From Bacteroidales bacterium (lineage in GTDB: Bacteria; Bacteroidota; Bacteroidia; Bacteroidales; UBA932): 40,441 bases of DNA. A model generated the notes under the pieces. The model searched no databases. It had not been told where the DNA came from and was given only the letters and a program-made list of their open reading frames with translations. Below, one piece after another: positions 1 to 7,683 of the stretch. Position 1 is the first letter of the stretch, and each line of letters begins with the position of its first letter. The DNA lies in the NCBI GenBank assembly GCA_017558775.1, contig JAFYTP010000128.1:1-40441 (forward strand), given 5' to 3'. Position numbers and translations under genes: made by a program.

Positions 1-2323
1 CGTAGGAGAAGTCGCCGAAGGAGTCTTTCCAACCCAGTTCGAATTCCGTACCGTGGTTGTTCACGAGGCCGGCGTTGACGTACACCCGCTCAGCGCCCGT
101 GTTGCCCGGGGCCGTCGTGCTGGTCAGCAGGTCGTGCGTGTTCTTGTTGTACCAGTCCACGGAGAAGGTGAGCCGCTCGTTGAGCATGCGCATGTCCATA
201 CCCAAATCCACCTGGCGGGAAGTCTCCCACTTGATGCTCGGGTTCGGAAGGACCTTGGAAGGACGGATACCCACCAGGAACGTGCCGTCCAGGTTATAAC
301 CGTAGTTCTTGTTGCTTTCCAGCGAGGAAGCGTACTGGTATTCGCCCAGGGCGTTGACATTACCGTTCACACCCCAGGAAGCGCGGAGCTTGAGGAAGGA
401 AAGGGCGAGCGCCTGCTTGATACCCTGCATGAAGGGTTCGTTACTGACGGTCCAACCGGCGGAGACAGACGGGAAGTAGCCCCAGCGGTGATTCTTGTCG
501 AGCTTGGAGGTATCGTAGGCGTCGGCGCGGAAGTTGGCCTGGAAGAAGTACTTGTTGGCATAGGACCAGCCGAGACGGCCGAAGTAGGACATGTTGGCCC
601 GGACTTCCGGCTGACCGCCGAGAGACATCTGCGAGGTGTTGACGGCGTTGTTCAGGTAGCGGAAGTTAGGAACGTCCATCGTGAGCTGGTAGGCGGTACC
701 GCGGAGGTTGTCCGTGTTGGTCTGCTGGTAGGACATACCAGCCATCGCGGTGAGGGAATGCTTGCCGATCGCCTTGGTATAGTTGGCGAAATTTTCCCAC
801 TGATAGTAGAGACGGTCGTTGGTCGAACCGCTGATGGACATCGCCTGGTTGGTCTTCGCGCTGATGTACACCTCGTGGTTGTAGGTGTTGGTGTGGCTGT
901 AGCCACCCTGGAAACCGAAGCGGGAGGTGAAAACCAGTCCAGGGAACGGCATAAAGTTCGCATAGGCGGTACCGCGCGTGCGGAAACTCTGCGTCTCGGT
1001 GTCCTGGCGGTCCAGGATGGCCTGCGGGTGCCAGATATAGCTGGTCTCGTTGAAAACGGAGACTCCGTAAAGGTGGCCGTCAGGATCGCGCGGGAGCGTG
1101 TTGCTGGCGTCCATGTACAGCTGGACGTGTCTGGGAATCGCGTTGTCAGCATAGGTCCACGGCATAGTCGGATCAGCTACGAACATGGCGCCCATAACGG
1201 ACTCGGAAGTCGTGGAGCTCTCGGAAACGGCCCGGCGCACGCTACGGTCGATGGTGGTGTTGACACCGACCGTCAGCCAATCCTTGACCTTGTACTCGGC
1301 GTTGATCTGGCCGACCAGGCGACGGAAGATATCCTTGTCGCCCACGACGATACCATTATTATCCGTATAGGACAGGGAGGAGTAGAACTTGGCCCGGTCG
1401 TTGCCGCCTTCCACGCCGAAGGTGTGGCGCTGCTGGTGACCGGTCTCGAGCATATAGTCCGTCCACTTGGTGTCGGACTTGCCGTCATACTGGAACTGGT
1501 CCTGCGTCGCGGCACCGCCAAGCACCATGTACTCCATGTATTCCTTCGCGTTCATCATCTCCGGCAGATGGGCGACATTCTGGATCGTGTGCTGGAAGTT
1601 GTAGAAGACGCGGCCGCTGCCCTTCTGACCGGACTTGGTCGTGACGAGCACGACACCGTTACCGGCCTCGACGCCGTAGATGGCGGCGGAGGCGGCGTCC
1701 TTCAGGATCTCGATGGAAGCGATGGACTCCGGATCGAGGTAGCTGATGTCATTGACCTTCAGACCATCCACAATCATGAGCGGGGAGGTCTTGGAGTTAG
1801 AGGAGTAACCGCGGATCTGGATCGAAGACGCGGCGCCCGGAGCACCGGAGGAGTTGACGATCTGGACACCGGCGGCCTTACCCTGGAGGGCCTGGGCGAC
1901 ATCGGTCGTGGTGCGGTTTTCCAGGTCGGATTCCTTCACCGAAGCGATGGCGCCGGTAACGTCGCTCTTCTTCTGCACACCGTAACCGATGACGACGGTC
2001 TCCTCGAGGAATTCCGTGTCTTCAGCCAGCACGATGTCGATGACGGAGCGTCCGGCCACCGCGACGTTCTGGGTCGCATAGCCGACACAGGAGTAGATGA
2101 GGGAAGCGTTGGACGGGACGCTGATCGAATAGTTTCCACTCAGGTCCGTCTGGGTTCCGACAGTTTGGTTGCTGCTAAGCATGACGGTGGCTCCGATGAC
2201 GGGCTCGCCACGCGAATCGGTCACTTTTCCCTTGACCGTGACATTCTGTGCGAAAAGGGTCGTCGCAGAAAGAGTCAACATCACTGAAAGGAAAAGACAG
2301 CGAATTGTGTTGAATACTTTCAT
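1..2323 (-). CDS. SusC/RagA-like TonB-dependent outer-membrane receptor (3' end outside window)
   Basis: Outer-membrane importer of the SusC/RagA family, probably for oligosaccharides or peptides handed over by a SusD-type lipoprotein. The 774 visible residues start at ATG 2321-2323 with a signal peptide (MKVFNTIRCLFLSVM... cleaved near LFAQ), then a carboxypeptidase-regulatory domain (NVTVKGKVTDSRGEPVIGA), the SusC signature EETVVIGYGVQKK, a plug domain (IQIRGYSS, DAASAAIYG) and much of the beta-barrel. The frame stays open to base 1, so the C-terminal part of the barrel is missing from the window. Its N-terminus and upstream region closely resemble those of the second susC at 4361-7540, but the barrels differ. 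No SusD partner is visible; one would be expected beyond the left edge. The substrate is unknown. Confidence 0.93.
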   Translation of the reverse strand, partial: MKVFNTIRCLFLSVMLTLSATTLFAQNVTVKGKVTDSRGEPVIGATVMLSSNQTVGTQTDLSGNYSISVPSNASLIYSCVGYATQNVAVAGRSVIDIVLAEDTEFLEETVVIGYGVQKKSDVTGAIASVKESDLENRTTTDVAQALQGKAAGVQIVNSSGAPGAASSIQIRGYSSNSKTSPLMIVDGLKVNDISYLDPESIASIEILKDAASAAIYGVEAGNGVVLVTTKSGQKGSGRVFYNFQHTIQNVAHLPEMMNAKEYMEYMVLGGAATQDQFQYDGKSDTKWTDYMLETGHQQRHTFGVEGGNDRAKFYSSLSYTDNNGIVVGDKDIFRRLVGQINAEYKVKDWLTVGVNTTIDRSVRRAVSESSTTSESVMGAMFVADPTMPWTYADNAIPRHVQLYMDASNTLPRDPDGHLYGVSVFNETSYIWHPQAILDRQDTETQSFRTRGTAYANFMPFPGLVFTSRFGFQGGYSHTNTYNHEVYISAKTNQAMSISGSTNDRLYYQWENFANYTKAIGKHSLTAMAGMSYQQTNTDNLRGTAYQLTMDVPNFRYLNNAVNTSQMSLGGQPEVRANMSYFGRLGWSYANKYFFQANFRADAYDTSKLDKNHRWGYFPSVSAGWTVSNEPFMQGIKQALALSFLKLRASWGVNGNVNALGEYQYASSLESNKNYGYNLDGTFLVGIRPSKVLPNPSIKWETSRQVDLGMDMRMLNERLTFSVDWYNKNTHDLLTSTTAPGNTGAERVYVNAGLVNNHGTEFELGWKDSFGDFSY

Positions 2324-2360
2324 AAAGATTAAAGATTATTAGAAGTGTTAGTCTCTTCGG

Positions 2361-2368
2361 CAAAATTA
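2361..2368 (-). promoter_or_regulatory. -7 box TAATTTTG of the left susC promoter
   Basis: On the minus strand this reads TAATTTTG, matching the Bacteroides consensus TAnnTTTG, 37 bases upstream of the start codon. The normal -33 TTTG is poor here. In its place lies the first unit of a three-fold GTGGA repeat, which suggests an activator-dependent promoter. Confidence 0.6.
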
Positions 2369-2389
2369 CCAATCTTCAAGGTCAGTGTT

Positions 2390-2452
2390 GTGGAGAAAAT
2401 CCTCTATATGGTGGAAATTTTACTAAAGTAGGTGGATTTTCCACCCGATATT
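2390..2452 (-). promoter_or_regulatory. Three 21-bp direct repeats (GTGGA units), likely operator of the left susC
   Basis: Read on the plus strand, GTGGA begins at 2390, 2411 and 2432, exactly 21 bp (two helical turns) apart. Each is followed by an A/T-rich run (GAAAAT, AATTTT, TTTTCC). The proximal unit begins 22 bases from the near edge of the -7 box, so it covers the -33 region. The same array with the same spacing lies upstream of the other susC (7621-7683). Tandem phased direct repeats next to the -33 region fit binding by an AraC-family activator. The obvious candidate is the product of 7639-10581; that link is inferred. Confidence 0.65.
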
Positions 2453-2460
2453 TTTTCCCC

Positions 2461-2494
2461 ATAAAAAGATGGCGTCCGCAGTGTTGCGGACGCC
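2461..2494 (-). terminator. Rho-independent terminator downstream of susD
   Basis: A perfect 10-bp stem (GGCGTCCGCA, 2471-2480, pairing with 2485-2494) with a GTGT loop. On the minus strand it is followed by ATCTTTTTAT. It lies 51 bases past the susD stop codon and separates the susC-susD unit from the left susC, which has its own promoter. Confidence 0.85.
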
Positions 2495-2545
2495 AACAAA
2501 ACAACCCTAATAATACCAACTTATATATGGAGAATCCAAGATGGT

Positions 2546-4348
2546 CTAGTACGGAAGGTCACCGTCGACGAAGAGGTAGTTATCCTGGTCTTCGAAGCCC
2601 TTGTTCTGCGTGAGCATGCCCTCCTGCAGGCCGATCTGCTCCTGCGGGATCATCCAGAAACCGCGGGTGAGCGCATAGCGCTGGGAGAAGGAACGGCCAG
2701 GCAGCTCCTGGTAGGTATTCGGCTTGCCCTTGTACTCGATATAGCCGCCGTCCTGGTTCTTCTGGATGATCTCACCGCACTTCTCGGGATACCAGCGGCG
2801 AAGATCGTTGAAACGCATGCCTTCGAACATGAGCTCATAGCGGCGCTCCTTCTGGAGACGCTCGAAAGTATAGCCGTCATACGGGGCCAGACCGGCACGG
2901 GCGCGGAGCCGGTTCATACCGTCCACGGTCTCCTTCAGTTCATCCAGCATCAGCAGCACGTCGGCGAAGCGGATATAGATCGCGTCGTTCTTGTTGCCGC
3001 TCTTCGGGTTGTTGGAGACAGCGCCGTTCATGGCATGGAAGAAGTTGTTCAGGATACTGGACTTGTTGCCGTCGGAATAGCAACCGACCGCCTGATACTT
3101 CTTGGAATAGAAGAGGGTTCTCTCGATCTCCTTGGAGTCATGTCCCTTGAACTTGGGAAGCTCCACGTAGCCGTCCTTGAACCAGTCATACACCTGGTTC
3201 GCATTGCGGATCGCGATGACGGAGCCATAGAAACGCTTGTCAGTCGGGCCGTAGTCGGGATCCGTGTACCACTCCTTGAGCATGATGGGATTGACGGAAG
3301 CATTACCGTTGGAGCCGGCGGCCCAAGGATAGCTGTCCGCATTCGGACGCTGGGAGGAGTTACGCATGCCGATCCATTCCGGGAGACGGTTGTAGCCGTT
3401 GCCGGTGAGCGAGAAATGGACGCCCCAGACGGTCTCCTTGCTGTGGTTGCCCACCCAGTGCAGGTTCTCGCGGTTGACGTAGGTGTCGAAGTTCGCACCA
3501 TAGATGACACCGCTGGAATACTCGTTGGTGTAAGGCCAGATTTCGCGCGGGTCGTCCTCCAGGTCGAACTTGGAGATGCTGGTGTTGGCGCACTCTTCCA
3601 GATAGGAGATCACCTGCGACTTGGAGATTCCGCCCATGTTGTCCTTCTTGTAGAAACCGGTGTAGAACAGCCAGACACGGCCGAGCAGCGCCTCAGCGGC
3701 ATACTTCGTGGCACGGCCGCAGAGGTTGTTGTCCCGGGAGTAACCGTATCTCGCCGGAATCATCTGGATGGCGGCGACGAGGTCGTCGGCGATGGCCTGG
3801 TAGATCTCATCGACAGAAGCCTTGGGCATATTCTCCACTTTGGTCTCCAGTGTCAGCGGGAAGGTCTCATAGCGCTCGGCGAGCTGCCAGAGATAGAAAG
3901 CCCTCATGAAGTGAGCCTGACCCAGATACCAGGTCTTGTTGTCACCCGTAAAGATATCGTCATCCATGGCGGAGATGGCCTCCATGGCGAAGTTGCAGCG
4001 GTACAGGCCGTTGTAGTAGCTCTTCCAAGGGGAGTTGTCCTCATCCATGGACGGGGCGAGCAGACGGTCCGCGGCCGTGGTCTCCTTGGAGCTCGTGGAG
4101 CCGCCGCCGTAATAGTCGTCACTGGCGATCATGCGCCGGAACAGGTTGATCCGGAAGATACTGCCGGTGTACAGGGAATGCATGGTGGAATATGCCGAGT
4201 TGACCAGCTGTTCTGCGTCCTTCTCGGTCCGGGGGAAAGAGGATGTATCCGCTTTCTGATAGTTCTTCGTATCCAGCAGGCTGTCGATCTTGTCACAGCT
4301 GACAATGGCCAGGATACCGGCAACGAGGATGAATATAATCTTTTTCAT
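2546..4348 (-). CDS. SusD/RagB-like nutrient-binding outer-membrane lipoprotein
   Basis: Surface lipoprotein that captures the substrate and closes over its SusC partner. The 600-residue length fits the family. The N-terminus MKKIIFILVAGILAIVSC is a lipoprotein signal with the lipid-anchored cysteine at position 18. An N-terminal SusD-like region (DTKNYQKADTSSFPRTEKDAEQLVN) precedes a TPR-type helical body (GQAHFMRAFYLWQLAERYE). The C-terminal part has the family's typical RLRARAGLAPYDG and ERRYELMFEGMRFNDLRRW motifs. It starts 12 bases after the stop of susC 4361-7540, so the two are co-transcribed and are partners. A terminator follows it. The ligand cannot be read from the sequence, and no glycoside hydrolase or peptidase gene follows within the window. 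Confidence 0.95.
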   Translation of the reverse strand: MKKIIFILVAGILAIVSCDKIDSLLDTKNYQKADTSSFPRTEKDAEQLVNSAYSTMHSLYTGSIFRINLFRRMIASDDYYGGGSTSSKETTAADRLLAPSMDEDNSPWKSYYNGLYRCNFAMEAISAMDDDIFTGDNKTWYLGQAHFMRAFYLWQLAERYETFPLTLETKVENMPKASVDEIYQAIADDLVAAIQMIPARYGYSRDNNLCGRATKYAAEALLGRVWLFYTGFYKKDNMGGISKSQVISYLEECANTSISKFDLEDDPREIWPYTNEYSSGVIYGANFDTYVNRENLHWVGNHSKETVWGVHFSLTGNGYNRLPEWIGMRNSSQRPNADSYPWAAGSNGNASVNPIMLKEWYTDPDYGPTDKRFYGSVIAIRNANQVYDWFKDGYVELPKFKGHDSKEIERTLFYSKKYQAVGCYSDGNKSSILNNFFHAMNGAVSNNPKSGNKNDAIYIRFADVLLMLDELKETVDGMNRLRARAGLAPYDGYTFERLQKERRYELMFEGMRFNDLRRWYPEKCGEIIQKNQDGGYIEYKGKPNTYQELPGRSFSQRYALTRGFWMIPQEQIGLQEGMLTQNKGFEDQDNYLFVDGDLPY

Positions 4349-4360
4349 GTGTTTTCGGAA

Positions 4361-7300
4361 TTAGAATTTGATGCTGATACCAGCCATATAGACCTTAGGA
4401 GAAGGATAGAAACCGGTATCAATGCCGGAAGACCAGCCGTAACCGGGGGCGCCGGTACCGACTTCCGGATCCATGCCGTCATATCCAGTGAAGGTGAAGA
4501 GGTTCTGTCCGGTCACGAAGAGACGGAATGTCTGGAACGGGATCTTCTTGAAGAGCTGCTTGAAGTCGTATCCGAAGGTGATGTTACGGATCTTGACGTA
4601 ATCGGCGTCCTGGATGAAGATATCGCTGTTATAGCTGTTGCACTTGAAGTTGTTGTGCGAACCGGAGGAGTAGCGCGGGAACTTGTTGGTGGAACCCTCG
4701 CCGGTCCAGTAGCGGGCGACCAGGTTGTTGGTGAAGCTCTGCAGATCCTGGAGGGCGAACTGGCGGTAGCTCTGCATGACCTGCTGGCCGAAGGCGCCGC
4801 TGCCATTGACACTGAAGTCGAAGCCCTTCCACTGCAGGCTGAGGCTGAAGCCCATGGTCACATCCGGATGAGGATTACCGATCTCGACGCAGTCCTGCTC
4901 GTCATACTTGTCGTCACCGTTCTGGTTGATCCAGATGACGTCACCCGGCTGTGCGTTCTCATAACCGTTCATGAAGAGATAGTTATTGGCGTGGTACTCG
5001 TCGATCTGGGCCTGGTTCTGGAAGATACCCTCGCTGGCGATACCCAGGAAGTAACCGATCGGCTTACCCGGCTCGGCGCGGAAACCGTCTTCCTTCGCCA
5101 CGTTCTCGGAGATGATCTTCTTCTCACCGTGGATCATACCATCGGCATTGTTGATATAGAGGACGGTGTTCTTGTTGTAGGAACCGTTGAGGCCGAGGCT
5201 GTAGCGGAGGTCGCCGATGTGGTCGTTCCAGGTGAAGCTGAGCTCGACACCGCTGTTACGCACGGCACCACCGTTGATGGAGGCGGCGCTGGCGCCCAGG
5301 ATACCCATGGAAGGAGGGGTGACCAGCCAGTCCTTGGTATCTTTCCGATACCAGTCGAAGATGACGCCCAGGCGGCTGCGGAAATAACGGGAATCGAAAC
5401 CGAGGGCCAGCTGCTCGGAAGTCTCCCAAGAAAGCTGGTCATTGGGAATCTTGTCGGGATAGGCGGCCGTGACCGGATTCGTCTGCTCATAGGAGAAGTC
5501 ATACTGACCGCTCAGGGAAATCGTGCCGGTATACTGGAAATTGTCGATGCGGCAGTTACCGTTCTGTCCCCAGCTTCCACGGATCTTGAAGAAGCTGAGC
5601 CAATCCTCGGCGAACTCCATCCAAGGCTCGGAAGAGATCACCCAACCGGCGGAAACAGACGGGAAAACACCCCAACGGTGACCCTTCGCAAAGTTGCAGG
5701 AACCGTCGGAACGGACGATGGCCGTCAGCAGGTACTTGTCCATGTAGCTGTAGTTCAAACGGCCGAAGAAGGAAACCAGGTTGTTGTAGGGGATCGTGTT
5801 GCCACCGCCCATGCTCGCGTGCTCGTCGCTCGTCAGGGCGCCTTCAACAGAACCGAGGTTGGCGGATTCCCAAGTACCGAACTTGGTGGAGGAACGGGTA
5901 CCATTGACACTCATGCCCCAGTCGGTCGCCTCGATGGAAGTACCGGCCAGTGCTTCGAAGGTATGGACCTTGGCCAGGGTCTTCCGGTAGTTGGCGGTCA
6001 GTTCCCAGGTCCAGTTGGTGGAAACGCTGGCGCTCTGGCTCACGCTGTCATAGTCCTTGAAATCGGAGGCCGTCAGCTGATACACCGGCGTATAGGAACG
6101 GGAGAAGTTGCTGTTGGCGCGGAAACCGAAGGCCGTGCGGAGCTTGAGCTCGCGGATGGGGTTCACCTCCAGGTAGACATTGCCCTGGACGCGGACGCCC
6201 TTGCCTTCGCTTTCTTTCATGTCATTCTGCTGCAGCAGGTTGACTTCGTTATCTCTGGCATCCCAGTGGTCGCGCACCTGCTTGTCATAGGTATAGATGG
6301 AACCATCCAGGTCGTAGGCGGGGAGGAGCGGGGTCTTGGTCAGGAGGTTGGAAACATCACTGCCACGGCCGCTGGTGCTCATGCCACGGGAACCCGTGAC
6401 GGAAACAATCACGTTCTCACCGAGCTTGATGACGTCGCGGTTGCCCTTCTTCAGGACGGTGAAATCCGTATTGGCACGGACGGTGGTACGGTCATAGTAG
6501 GTAGGCTTGGGCATACCCAGGGTACCTTCGGAATAGGACTTGGTGAAGCTGAAGGAATAACGGACGCCGTCGTTGCCGCCGGTCACGCCCAGCACCATAT
6601 TATTATTAGGCGCGTTCTTGTTGATGCTCTCGAGGAACCAGTCCGTACCGTTCCACTTGCCTTCCCGGATCCACTGCATCTGGACGGGCATCGTTTCCTC
6701 GATATTGTCGTATTCATGCAATCCGGCCTGGGCGACCAGGTCCAGATACTCCTGAGCGGTGACGCCATGGACACCGTTGGTGTTAGGCTGCTGGAAACCC
6801 GTGTACGCGTCAAAGGTGACGGTCGCTTTCTTTTCGCCGATCTTACCCTGGCGGGTGGTCACAAGGACAACGCCGTTCGCCGCGCGGGCACCGTAGATGG
6901 CCGCGGAGGCTGCATCCTTGAGGATGTCGATGGATTCGATGTCGGCGGGGTTCAGGACATCCAGGTTGCCGCCGGCCACACCGTCGATGACGATGAGCGG
7001 TCCGGCGGAACCGGTGGTACCGATACCGCGGACGGTGATGTTGTAACCGGCACCCGGCACACCGCTCTCCTGGACGATGTTCACGCCCGGAACGGAGCTG
7101 TAAAGGGCACCCAGCGCATTGGTCGTGCTCTGCTTCTGGATATCGTCACCGGAAATGTTGATCGTGGCACCCGTCAGGAGTTTCTTCTTCTGGGTACCGT
7201 AACCGACGACGACGGTCTCCTCGAGGAATTCCGTGTCCTCCTCAAACACAACGTTGATGGACGTACGTCCGTCCACCGCGACCGTCTGGGTCGCGTAACC

Positions 7301-7540
7301 GACGCAGGAGAAAATGAGGGAGGACTTGGAAGGAACGGTGATTGTGTACGTTCCATCCACATCAGTAAGCGCTCCGACGGTCTGGTTGCCGTCAAGCATG
7401 ACTGTTGCTCCGAGGACAGGCTCGCCACGCGAATCTGTCACTTTTCCCTTCACCGTGACATTCTGGGCGAACGCGGTCGCAGCAGAAAGGGTCACCATCA
7501 CTGAAAGAAAAAGACAGCGAAAAGTGTTGAAAACTTTCAT
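4361..7540 (-). CDS. SusC/RagA-like TonB-dependent outer-membrane receptor
   Basis: TonB-dependent importer paired with the downstream SusD lipoprotein. It is complete at 1059 residues. A signal peptide ends near residue 25 (ATAFAQ). A carboxypeptidase-regulatory domain follows at about 27-105 (VTVKGKVTDSRGEPVLGA), then the SusC signature FLEETVVVGYGTQKKK, a plug domain (VPGVNIVQESG, YNITVRGIGTTGS, DAASAAIYGARAANG) and a long beta-barrel ending in ...MAGISIKF with a C-terminal phenylalanine, as outer-membrane barrels require. The first ~50 residues and the 5' DNA resemble the left susC closely. Transcription starts from the repeat-controlled promoter at 7592-7683, divergent from the AraC-type regulator gene. 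The substrate is unknown. Confidence 0.97.
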   Translation of the reverse strand: MKVFNTFRCLFLSVMVTLSAATAFAQNVTVKGKVTDSRGEPVLGATVMLDGNQTVGALTDVDGTYTITVPSKSSLIFSCVGYATQTVAVDGRTSINVVFEEDTEFLEETVVVGYGTQKKKLLTGATINISGDDIQKQSTTNALGALYSSVPGVNIVQESGVPGAGYNITVRGIGTTGSAGPLIVIDGVAGGNLDVLNPADIESIDILKDAASAAIYGARAANGVVLVTTRQGKIGEKKATVTFDAYTGFQQPNTNGVHGVTAQEYLDLVAQAGLHEYDNIEETMPVQMQWIREGKWNGTDWFLESINKNAPNNNMVLGVTGGNDGVRYSFSFTKSYSEGTLGMPKPTYYDRTTVRANTDFTVLKKGNRDVIKLGENVIVSVTGSRGMSTSGRGSDVSNLLTKTPLLPAYDLDGSIYTYDKQVRDHWDARDNEVNLLQQNDMKESEGKGVRVQGNVYLEVNPIRELKLRTAFGFRANSNFSRSYTPVYQLTASDFKDYDSVSQSASVSTNWTWELTANYRKTLAKVHTFEALAGTSIEATDWGMSVNGTRSSTKFGTWESANLGSVEGALTSDEHASMGGGNTIPYNNLVSFFGRLNYSYMDKYLLTAIVRSDGSCNFAKGHRWGVFPSVSAGWVISSEPWMEFAEDWLSFFKIRGSWGQNGNCRIDNFQYTGTISLSGQYDFSYEQTNPVTAAYPDKIPNDQLSWETSEQLALGFDSRYFRSRLGVIFDWYRKDTKDWLVTPPSMGILGASAASINGGAVRNSGVELSFTWNDHIGDLRYSLGLNGSYNKNTVLYINNADGMIHGEKKIISENVAKEDGFRAEPGKPIGYFLGIASEGIFQNQAQIDEYHANNYLFMNGYENAQPGDVIWINQNGDDKYDEQDCVEIGNPHPDVTMGFSLSLQWKGFDFSVNGSGAFGQQVMQSYRQFALQDLQSFTNNLVARYWTGEGSTNKFPRYSSGSHNNFKCNSYNSDIFIQDADYVKIRNITFGYDFKQLFKKIPFQTFRLFVTGQNLFTFTGYDGMDPEVGTGAPGYGWSSGIDTGFYPSPKVYMAGISIKF

Positions 7541-7591
7541 AAAGATTTAAGATTATTAGAAGTGCTGAATAGTTTATGTTGCTAGTTTTCG

Positions 7592-7599
7592 CAAAAATA
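7592..7599 (-). promoter_or_regulatory. -7 box TATTTTTG of the susC-susD promoter
   Basis: The minus strand reads TATTTTTG (TAnnTTTG consensus), 51 bases upstream of the susC start. It aligns with the -7 box of the left susC promoter, and the flanking AATCTT is also conserved at the same offset. There is no good -33 TTTG. The first operator repeat begins 22 bases upstream, as in the sister promoter. Confidence 0.6.
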
Positions 7600-7620
7600 T
7601 TAATCTTTGCATATTGTATT

Positions 7621-7683
7621 GTGGACAAAATATAGGATATGGTGGACAAATCATTAAAGAAGGTGGATTTTCTGCTGGCGATT
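7621..7683 (-). promoter_or_regulatory. Three 21-bp direct repeats (GTGGA units), likely operator of susC-susD
   Basis: On the plus strand GTGGA begins at 7621, 7642 and 7663, again 21 bp apart, with GACAAA or GATTTT following. The distance to the -7 box matches the array at 2390-2452. The second and third units lie inside the first 15 codons of the divergent regulator gene (ATG at 7639). Bound protein could therefore also block or tune transcription of the regulator itself. The binding protein is inferred, not shown. Confidence 0.65.

Noticed and set aside
53-2287. A 744-codon plus-strand frame opposite the left susC
   Set aside because: Same type of antisense shadow. The minus-strand frame reads as a clear SusC receptor.
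3035-7504. A 1489-codon open frame on the plus strand, opposite susD and susC
   Set aside because: It runs antisense through two well-supported genes and the gap between them, has low-complexity Val/Gly/Asp/Arg-rich sequence and no recognisable domain. It arises because the codon usage of the real genes leaves few stops on the opposite strand.
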